DNA of 37,430 bases, taken from positions 1-37,430 of the forward strand of contig JAKPUX010000405.1 of the NCBI GenBank assembly GCA_029554865.1. The letters run 5' to 3'. Under the pieces are notes generated by a model. The model was not told the origin of the DNA. It saw only the letters and a program-made list of their open reading frames with translations, and searched no databases. Position numbers and translations under genes: made by a program. Below are positions 24,174-30,778 of this stretch, in pieces. This DNA is from a bacterium (GTDB lineage Bacteria > Zhuqueibacterota > Zhuqueibacteria > Residuimicrobiales > Residuimicrobiaceae). Numbering within the stretch: the stretch's first letter is position 1; the number at the start of each line of letters is the position of its first letter.

Positions 24174-25796
24174 ATGAATGAGCCCATCCCCGCTTCGATT
24201 TTTCCCGCCCCTGAAGCTGTGCCCGAAGCCTGGCGGCTGGCTGTGCCTGTCGACCAGCGCAGCTGGCTTTGCGGCGGAGAACTCCGCACCTGGACCGGGC
24301 TGACGCAGCCGGTTCTGTCGCCGATCTGCCATCCCGGTCCCTCCGGAGCGGAGCGCGCCGTCATCGGCAGTTATCCCCTGATGAGCGCAGCAGAGTCGCT
24401 GCAGGTCCTCGAAGCGGCCTCCCGCGCCTGGGACCAGGGGCGCGGCCCCTGGCCAACCATGCCGGTGGAGGAGCGCATCCACCACGTCGCGGCCTTTTCG
24501 GCGCGCATGCAGGAGCAGCGCGGCGAAATCGTCAAGCGGCTGATGTGGGAGATCGGCAAGAACCAGGTGGACGCGGAAAAGGAATTCGACCGCACCATCG
24601 AATATATACGCGATACCATCAGCGCACTCAAGGAGCTGGACCGGCTCTCCTCCCGCTTCGTCATCGAAGAGGGTGTCATCGGCCAGATTCGCCGCTCACC
24701 GCTCGGCGTGGTGCTTTGCATGGGCCCCTTTAACTATCCCCTCAACGAGACCTTTACCACCCTGATTCCGGCCCTGATCATGGGCAATCCGGTCATCTTC
24801 AAACCCCCCAAGCTGGGCGTGCTGCTCTTCGAACCCCTGCTCGCGGCCTTTCGCGACTGTTTCCCGCCGGGGGTGATCAACACGATCTATGGCGACGGCG
24901 CCACCATCATCACCCCGTTGATGGAATCCGGCCGCATCGACGTCCTTGCTTTCATCGGCACCAGCCGGGTGGCGGACATTCTCCGCCGGGCGCACCCCAA
25001 ACCCCACCGTCTGCGCTGCGTCCTCGGCCTGGACGCCAAAAATCCGGCCATCATCCTCAAGGATGCCGATCTCGATCTGGCCGTGAAAGAGTGCGTACTC
25101 GGCGCCCTCTCCTTCAACGGACAGCGCTGCACTGCCCTGAAGATGATCTGGGTGCACGCGGAGGTTTGCGATCTCTTTCTGGAGAAACTCTCCGCCGCGG
25201 TGGCGGCCTTAAAGTGCGGCATGCCCTGGGAGCCGGGTGTGCAGATCACCCCCCTGCCGGAAGAGGGCAAGACCGGACGGCTGTACGAGTATATCCGGGA
25301 TGCGGAGGAGCGGGGAGCGCGGGTCATCAACCCCGGCGGCGGATCAGTTCAGGGGACATGCATGACTCCGGCGATCCTCTATCCGGTCTCGGCCGGGATG
25401 CGGCTCTACACCGAGGAGCAGTTCGGGCCGCTCATTCCGGTGGCCTCCTTCAGCGAGATCGGTGAGCCCCTGCATTATATTTCGGAATCCAGTTACGGCC
25501 AGCAGGTGAGTCTTTTCGGCAACGATGCCAAAGTGCTGGCCGGCCTCATCGATCCACTGGTCAATCAGCTCTGCCGCGTCAACCTCAACAGCCAGTGTCA
25601 GCGCGGGCCGGACAGCTTCCCCTTCACCGGACGCAAGGATTCCGCCGAGGGCACTCTTTCGGTCTCGGACGCCCTGCGCGTCTTCACCATCCGCGCCCTG
25701 GTCGCCGCCAAGGAGAACAGCGCCAATCAAGGCATCATCCGGGAGATCGTCACCGAGCGCACATCGCGTTTTCTCTCGACCGATTTCATCTTTTAG
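24174..25796 (+). CDS. NADP-dependent aldehyde dehydrogenase, GapN-like
   Basis: The product has 540 residues. The catalytic cysteine is Cys319 in FNGQRCTALK. The cofactor-site block GPFNYPLNETFTTLIPALIMGNPVIFKPP and IGTSRV are present. The stretch GLDAKNPAIILKDADLDLA resembles FCB proteins annotated NADP-dependent glyceraldehyde-3-phosphate dehydrogenase. In its place most aldehyde dehydrogenases have ELGGK, whose Glu acts as general base; here that position appears to be Val. As the last gene of the fucose operon it may oxidise L-lactaldehyde to lactate, or glyceraldehyde 3-phosphate to 3-phosphoglycerate. The ATG follows GGAG; longer frames overlap the previous gene. Confidence 0.85.
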   Translation: MNEPIPASIFPAPEAVPEAWRLAVPVDQRSWLCGGELRTWTGLTQPVLSPICHPGPSGAERAVIGSYPLMSAAESLQVLEAASRAWDQGRGPWPTMPVEERIHHVAAFSARMQEQRGEIVKRLMWEIGKNQVDAEKEFDRTIEYIRDTISALKELDRLSSRFVIEEGVIGQIRRSPLGVVLCMGPFNYPLNETFTTLIPALIMGNPVIFKPPKLGVLLFEPLLAAFRDCFPPGVINTIYGDGATIITPLMESGRIDVLAFIGTSRVADILRRAHPKPHRLRCVLGLDAKNPAIILKDADLDLAVKECVLGALSFNGQRCTALKMIWVHAEVCDLFLEKLSAAVAALKCGMPWEPGVQITPLPEEGKTGRLYEYIRDAEERGARVINPGGGSVQGTCMTPAILYPVSAGMRLYTEEQFGPLIPVASFSEIGEPLHYISESSYGQQVSLFGNDAKVLAGLIDPLVNQLCRVNLNSQCQRGPDSFPFTGRKDSAEGTLSVSDALRVFTIRALVAAKENSANQGIIREIVTERTSRFLSTDFIF

Positions 25797-25822
25797 TTAC
25801 TGCGCCCTATCTCCTGACACAA

Positions 25823-25853
25823 ACGCCGGGCGGAATGGCCCGGCGTTTTTTTT
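25823..25853 (+). terminator. Strong terminator of the fucose operon
   Basis: ACGCCGGGC and GCCCGGCGT form a 9-base stem around GGAATG, followed by eight T. On the minus strand the same stem is followed by a weaker TTTGTGT tail, so it may also end the converging GH127 transcript. Confidence 0.88.
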
Positions 25854-25869
25854 CAGCCCGTCATCGCAC

Positions 25870-28233
25870 TCAGGGCTGCAGCGGTGCGTTGTTCCGGATA
25901 GTCCTCAGGGCGAAGATCCGTCCGGCGGTGCGGCCATGGTTGGCCTCGATGCGGACGGTGACGGAGGATTTGCCGCACAGCAGCTCCTCCGGCAGGGGAT
26001 AGATCAGATCGTAGAAGCGGCCGGTCTCCCCTCCCCGCCAGTCGATTTCCGCAATCTTTTGCCCTTCCACCAGCAGGTCGAATTTGCGATCGCGATCATC
26101 GCCGATGAGGGTGAGCAGCAAGGCGTTGGGGAGTTCAGGCCGGACAGCCATCTCGAACGAGAACCAGCTGCCGGCGCGCGCCTCGCGGCCGGAGCGCCCG
26201 AGGGCCTGGTCAACGTAGGAACGCTCCCCCGCCTCCAGCCTGTGGTCGCGCTCGGGCTGCATCTCGCCGATGCGGAAATGATCGATGGTCCGCGACGCGA
26301 TCTCCTGCTGCCGCCGAATCTCGGCTTGATAGGCTTCTTTTCGCGCTTCCCACGCCTCCGGAGTAAAATAGTCAAAATAGACGCTGTAATAGTCATCCGC
26401 CGTGCTGTAAAAAGGCCTGAGATCGAAATCAAAGGGCATGCCGATCCCGGCGGTGCGGAAGGTGAACGGAGCCCCCGCGGGCTGGATCCATTCCGCAGGA
26501 TTTCTTTTCCCGGTCAGCAGAACGGGTGTGCCATAGACCGGATCGGGCAAGGTATCGCCAAGTTGACCGGCGAGCACGACCGGGCCGTAGAGCAGGGCGA
26601 CGCGGTCGGGATTGTCGGGCATCGCCTCGGTCCGCAGCCGCATGGGCATGACAATCTCGACCCGGTCGTTATTCCGCCATCTCCGTTCCACCACCAGAAA
26701 TCCCTTGCCGTTCAGGGAGGCCTGTGTGGCGGTTCCGTTCACTCTGACCGCGATCTCCCCGGCCCAGCCGGGCCTGCGCAGGTAGAGGGGAAATCGAACC
26801 GGCTTTTTCACCGCGATAGTGAGGCGCACACTCTCCTCAGCTGGAAAGGCGGTCTCCTGGGTGATGATGACGCCCCGCTCCCGCCACTCCAGCACCGAAG
26901 GGATGAAGAGAGCGAGATAGAGCCCGCCGTCGGCCGCCTCGTACCAGATGCCCTCGTTGTATTTGACATGGTTCTCCATGCCGGTGCCGACGCAGCAGGT
27001 GAAGGTGTTGAAGGAATCGCTGAACTGCTTGCGGGTGCCCATGCGCAGGGGGACGAAGTAGCACATCATGCCGTCGGCCGGATTCTGGCTGGAGAGGATG
27101 TGATTGTAGAGGGCGCGTTCGTAATAGTCGGCCAGCTCCTGATCGGGCTCAAGGCAGAAGAGGTGGCGGGTGAGCTTGAGCATATTGTGGGTGTTGCAGG
27201 TCTCGCAGGTATTATCGCTGAGGCGATCGTTGAGCCGGTCCGGCTCGCCGCAGTATTCATAGTTGCTGTTGCCCCCGATGACGTAGGAGTGGTGCCGGGT
27301 CATGGTCTCCCAGAAAAAACGGGCGATGGTCAAGTCCGCGGGGCTGCCGGACAGCTCATAACGGCGAGCGGCGCCTACCGCCTTGGGCACATTGGTGTTG
27401 GAGTGCTTGCCGGGCATGGGATCGATGCGCTGCGCCAGCTGTCCCATAACAAACTCGTCATGGAAGCGGCGGGAGAGCGCGAGATATTTTTCTTCTCCGG
27501 TGATGGCGAAGAGATTGGCCAGCACCTCGTTCATGCCGCCATATTCGCAGTTGAGCATGGCCAGGCGCTGCTCCTCGCTGAGGGGATTGACCACAGCGGC
27601 CGCCCAGTCGGCCATGCCGCGCACCACCTTGAGAGCGACTGGATTCCCGGTGTACAGATGGGCATCCACCAGCCCAGCCATCACCTTGTGGACGGTGTAC
27701 CAGGGGGACCAGCCCCCGTTGAGGTTAAAGCCGGTCGACCTGATCTCGCCCCGGGCGATGCGGGCGAAGAGGCTGTCTTCATCCGGTATCGCACCAACAT
27801 AACCGGATTTGCGCGCCTCCTGGCAGCGGGCGAGTTCTCCGACGATATAGTCGACCCGCCTTTTGAATTCGGGGTCGCCGCTGCCGGCGTAGTGCATGGC
27901 GCAGGCGGAAAGATAGTGGCCAAGGGTGTGGCCGGAGAGCCCCTCGCTCTCCCAACCGCCGTAAATCTCCCCCTTGACCGGCAAGCCGGCGTGGGCATGA
28001 AAGCGGTGGAGCAGACGGTCGGGTTCGATGGTGAGCAGGTAGGCGGCATCCATCTCCAGGGCATGTTTGAAGGGGCCGTCCGTGATACGGACTGCACCGA
28101 GGTCAAAGGCCCGGGCCCGGACGGGGACCTTGATTCCGGCCTTGAGGGCGGAGCGGAACTGGCCAGGATATTGGGCGTGCAGGTGGCCGGCGCAGGCCAA
28201 TACGGCCAGAACGAGAAGGGTGTTCGGTTTCAT
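25870..28233 (-). CDS. GH127/GH146-type beta-L-arabinofuranosidase
   Basis: The product has 787 residues. A signal peptide (residues 1-21, ending HLHAQ) implies periplasmic or secreted action. The zinc and catalytic residues of the Bifidobacterium HypBA1 type are present with the same first spacing: Glu344 and Cys346 (CETCNTHN), Cys413 and Cys414 (FTCCVGTGMENH); one cysteine acts as nucleophile in that family. GYVGAIPDE and NGGWSPWYTVHKVMAGL are further family blocks. A C-terminal region of about 180 residues lies beyond the usual core (DUF6805-like). It would release L-arabinofuranose from plant glycoproteins or pectin. The ribosome site is AAGGAG. It is divergent from an MFS transporter gene, with 95 bases between. 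Confidence 0.88.
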   Translation of the reverse strand: MKPNTLLVLAVLACAGHLHAQYPGQFRSALKAGIKVPVRARAFDLGAVRITDGPFKHALEMDAAYLLTIEPDRLLHRFHAHAGLPVKGEIYGGWESEGLSGHTLGHYLSACAMHYAGSGDPEFKRRVDYIVGELARCQEARKSGYVGAIPDEDSLFARIARGEIRSTGFNLNGGWSPWYTVHKVMAGLVDAHLYTGNPVALKVVRGMADWAAAVVNPLSEEQRLAMLNCEYGGMNEVLANLFAITGEEKYLALSRRFHDEFVMGQLAQRIDPMPGKHSNTNVPKAVGAARRYELSGSPADLTIARFFWETMTRHHSYVIGGNSNYEYCGEPDRLNDRLSDNTCETCNTHNMLKLTRHLFCLEPDQELADYYERALYNHILSSQNPADGMMCYFVPLRMGTRKQFSDSFNTFTCCVGTGMENHVKYNEGIWYEAADGGLYLALFIPSVLEWRERGVIITQETAFPAEESVRLTIAVKKPVRFPLYLRRPGWAGEIAVRVNGTATQASLNGKGFLVVERRWRNNDRVEIVMPMRLRTEAMPDNPDRVALLYGPVVLAGQLGDTLPDPVYGTPVLLTGKRNPAEWIQPAGAPFTFRTAGIGMPFDFDLRPFYSTADDYYSVYFDYFTPEAWEARKEAYQAEIRRQQEIASRTIDHFRIGEMQPERDHRLEAGERSYVDQALGRSGREARAGSWFSFEMAVRPELPNALLLTLIGDDRDRKFDLLVEGQKIAEIDWRGGETGRFYDLIYPLPEELLCGKSSVTVRIEANHGRTAGRIFALRTIRNNAPLQP

Positions 28234-28262
28234 GAACTCTCCTTGCGGGAAGCGAAAAGGCC

Positions 28263-28291
28263 TTGCAATTCTCCACCAATTTAGCTATTAT
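28263..28291 (+). promoter_or_regulatory. Promoter of the MFS transporter gene
   Basis: TTGCAA, 17 bases, TATTAT. The predicted start near 28298 lies within an inverted repeat, leaving about 30 bases before the ATG. Confidence 0.6.
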
Positions 28292-28307
28292 GTGCGAAAT
28301 AATCCAA
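28278..28307 (-). promoter_or_regulatory. Possible promoter of the GH127 gene
   Basis: Minus strand: TTGGAT (28307-28302), 18 bases, TAAATT (28283-28278). It overlaps the divergent MFS promoter, so both would compete or be co-controlled. Matches are moderate. Confidence 0.35.
28287..28303. promoter_or_regulatory. Inverted repeat in the divergent GH127-MFS promoter
   Basis: ATTATGTGCGAAATAAT has perfect 5-base arms around seven bases. It covers the -10/start region of the MFS promoter and the spacer of the putative GH127 promoter, the ideal place for one regulator to control both. No regulator gene is adjacent. Confidence 0.4.
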
Positions 28308-28328
28308 CCCAAACTTTGCGAGAATCCC

Positions 28329-29726
28329 ATGACCGCCAAAGGCCACCCGCTTCTCAAAGATTCCAAAGCGGCCCGCTGGACCGCTCTGCTGATTGTCTCC
28401 TTCACCATGTTCGCCGGCTATTACATGGCGGACCTCATGGCCCCCCTGCAGGGCATGCTGCAGAAACAGCTGGGCTGGAGCGCCACCGATTACGGCTGGT
28501 ACACCGGGGCCTACGGCTGGTTCAACGTCTTCTTCTTCTTCCTCATCCTCGGCGGCATCATCCTCGACAAGATGGGGGTGCGCTTCACCGGCCTCGCCGC
28601 CGCTGTCGTCATGGTCTGCGGAGCCCTCACCAAGTACTGGGCCATCACCACCCACAGCCTCGACGGCCAGAGCTGGCACATTCTCTTCTGGACCTTCCCG
28701 GCGCAGGTCTGGATGGCCGCCCTCGGCTACGCCATCTTCGGGGTGGGCGTCGAGGTCGCGGGCATCACCGTCTCCAAGGTGATCGTCAAGTGGTTCAAGG
28801 GGCATGAGCTCGCCCTGGCGATGGGACTGCAGCTGGCCATCGCCCGCATGGGCACTGCCCTGGCCCTCTCCACCTCCCTGCCCATCTCCAAGGCCTTCGG
28901 CACCGTCAGCGCCCCCATCCTCATCTCCGCAACCATGCTCTGCATCGGTCTGCTCGCCTACTTTGTCTACACTTTCAATGACAAGAAACTCGATGCCTCA
29001 CTGGCCGCCCACCGCAAGCATGAGGAGAAAAGTGCCGATGAGGAGTTCCACCTCAGCGACATCGGGGCCATTGTCTCCAGCCGCGGCTGGTGGTACCTGG
29101 CCATCCTGTGCGCCCTCTTTTATTCGGCGGTCTTTCCTTTCCTGAAATATGCCACCGGTCTGATGATCAACAAGTACGGCGTCTCGGAAAATCTCGCCGG
29201 TCTCATCCCGGGACTGCTGCCCTTCGGCACCATCCTGCTCACCCCCTTCTTCGGCAATCTCTACGACCGCAAGGGCAAGGGGGCGACGATCATGATCCTC
29301 GGCGCGGTTCTGATCATCATCGTCCATTCCCTCTTCGCCCTGCCGGCGCTCAGCCACTGGCTGGTCGCCGTCCTGCTCATGATCGTACTCGGCATCGCCT
29401 TCTCCCTGGTCCCCTCGGCGATGTGGCCCTCCCTGGCCAAGATCGTCCCCGAGAAGAGGCTGGGCAGCGCCTATGCCCTCATTTTTTACATCCAGAACAT
29501 GTTCGCACTGATGAGCGTGCCGGCTTTCATCGGCTGGCTGCTCGACAAGTACTGCGTGGTTTCGACCAGCGGCGTGGCGGAGCAGACGGTGACCCGCTAT
29601 ACCTATACCCTGCCCATGATCGTTTTCGCCCTGATCGGGGTGCTCTCACTGGTCTTCGCCCTCCTGCTCAAGGCGGAGGACCGAAGAAAGGGCTACGGCC
29701 TGCAGCTGCCGAACATCAAGAGCTGA
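28329..29726 (+). CDS. MFS transporter
   Basis: The product has 465 residues with about twelve membrane spans in two halves joined by a polar loop near residues 220-250. The first half carries the MFS loop 2-3 signature in the form GGIILDKMGVRFTG; the equivalent second-half loop reads GNLYDRKGKGA. The ATG at 28329 gives the usual short cytoplasmic N-terminus; the ribosome site is weak. Sequence character recalls the NarK/MFSD1-like branch rather than FucP. Divergence from the GH127 gene and nearness to fucA make a sugar substrate (arabinose or fucose) plausible, but the sequence alone does not show it. Confidence 0.85.
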   Translation: MTAKGHPLLKDSKAARWTALLIVSFTMFAGYYMADLMAPLQGMLQKQLGWSATDYGWYTGAYGWFNVFFFFLILGGIILDKMGVRFTGLAAAVVMVCGALTKYWAITTHSLDGQSWHILFWTFPAQVWMAALGYAIFGVGVEVAGITVSKVIVKWFKGHELALAMGLQLAIARMGTALALSTSLPISKAFGTVSAPILISATMLCIGLLAYFVYTFNDKKLDASLAAHRKHEEKSADEEFHLSDIGAIVSSRGWWYLAILCALFYSAVFPFLKYATGLMINKYGVSENLAGLIPGLLPFGTILLTPFFGNLYDRKGKGATIMILGAVLIIIVHSLFALPALSHWLVAVLLMIVLGIAFSLVPSAMWPSLAKIVPEKRLGSAYALIFYIQNMFALMSVPAFIGWLLDKYCVVSTSGVAEQTVTRYTYTLPMIVFALIGVLSLVFALLLKAEDRRKGYGLQLPNIKS

Positions 29727-29799
29727 AAGCGGACGAGAACCCGCAGCAGAGCCGCTTGCAGCATCCCAGCCGCGGCTGTGCGAGGATCACCATAAAACA

Positions 29800-29834
29800 A
29801 AAAGCCCCGGGCATTCAAGCCGGGGCTTTTTTTT
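29800..29834. terminator. Bidirectional terminator between MFS and fucA genes
   Basis: AAAAGCCCCGG and CCGGGGCTTTT form an 11-base stem with a 9-base loop, followed by T-runs on both strands. It ends the converging transcripts of the MFS gene and the fucA gene. Confidence 0.88.
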
Positions 29835-29855
29835 ATCGGTGCCGGATTCGGCTGG

Positions 29856-30533
29856 CTACTTTTTGCGCGCCTTGCCCCTGGCGGTCACCGTGACGCCGAA
29901 GCGTTCGCGCAGGGCATACAGGGCCTCCGCCTCGGTTTCGCTCAGGACGTTGACCCGCCCGAGCTGGCGAGCGACCAGGCTGATGTGCGCAAAATGTTCC
30001 AGGGTCTCCATCTTGTGGTAGGCGCCGATCACATCGCCGGCGGTGGTGACCGCGCCGTGGTTGGCGAGGAGAAAGGCATCATGCTCCCTGATGCGCGCAA
30101 GCAGCGGCTCGTAGATGCCCGGCGTGCCCGGGGTGCCGTAGGGGATGACCGGGATGCTGCCGAGGGTGATGATCACCTCGGGCAGGACGCAGGCATCGAG
30201 CGGGATGCCGGCCACCGCAAAGCCGGTCGCGGTGGGGGGATGGGCATGGCAGATGCCTTGCACATCCGGCCGCTCCCGGTAGATGGCCAGATGCATGTGC
30301 ACCTCGGAGGAGGGCTTTTTCCTGCCGGAGAGGAGGCGCCCCTCCATATCGACCACAACCAGATCCGCGGGCTTGAGGAATCCCTTGCTCACCCCGGTCG
30401 GAGTGATCAGAATGCTCTTGCGATCGATGCGGGCGCTGATGTTGCCGTCGTTGGCGGCGACATAGCCGCGCAGCCAGACGCGCCGCCCCGCTTCGACGAT
30501 TTCTGTCTTCAATGTCTGAATGGATTTGGCCAT
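29856..30533 (-). CDS. fucA: L-fuculose-1-phosphate aldolase (class II)
   Basis: The product has 225 residues (E. coli FucA 215). It splits L-fuculose 1-phosphate into dihydroxyacetone phosphate and L-lactaldehyde using zinc. Glu77 (SSEVHMH), His96 and His98 (CHAHPP) and His159 (LANHGA) correspond to E. coli Glu73, His92, His94 and His155 with a constant shift of four. GNISAR and TPTGVSK in the N-terminal part are the phosphate-binding blocks. The ATG at 30533 follows GGAGG; a longer frame is not needed. The gene lies apart from fucI and fucK, behind its own promoter. Rhamnulose-phosphate or ribulose-phosphate relatives exist, but context favours fuculose. Confidence 0.88.
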   Translation of the reverse strand: MAKSIQTLKTEIVEAGRRVWLRGYVAANDGNISARIDRKSILITPTGVSKGFLKPADLVVVDMEGRLLSGRKKPSSEVHMHLAIYRERPDVQGICHAHPPTATGFAVAGIPLDACVLPEVIITLGSIPVIPYGTPGTPGIYEPLLARIREHDAFLLANHGAVTTAGDVIGAYHKMETLEHFAHISLVARQLGRVNVLSETEAEALYALRERFGVTVTARGKARKK

Positions 30534-30573
30534 GATCCTGCCTCCAATTCTATTCCTGCTGTTTCTACAGTCC

Positions 30574-30602
30574 AATGTACCAAGGCGAAAGGAAAGAAGC
30601 AA
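30574..30602 (-). promoter_or_regulatory. Probable promoter of fucA
   Basis: Minus strand: TTGCTT (30602-30597), 17 bases, TACATT (30579-30574). The leader to the fucA ATG would be about 35 bases. Confidence 0.45.
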
Positions 30603-30653
30603 GTTAAAGTCGGGCCGCCCCACAAACGGGCCTCCCCGTGGCGGTGAAAGGGC

Positions 30654-30682
30654 TTGTTTTTCTGATGAATTAACGCTATATT
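30654..30682 (+). promoter_or_regulatory. Promoter of the RapA-like gene
   Basis: TTGTTT, 17 bases, TATATT. The leader of about 90 bases is GC-rich with short palindromes (GAGGATCCTC, CCGCCGGCGG) and could fold. Confidence 0.55.
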
Positions 30683-30778
30683 TTTCAAGAGATCCACCCG
30701 GGGGAGGATCCTCCGCCGGCGGCTGCCGCCGCGCGCAGGCCGGCACGAGTCGCTACCCGCTGGAGAATCAGGACAACC

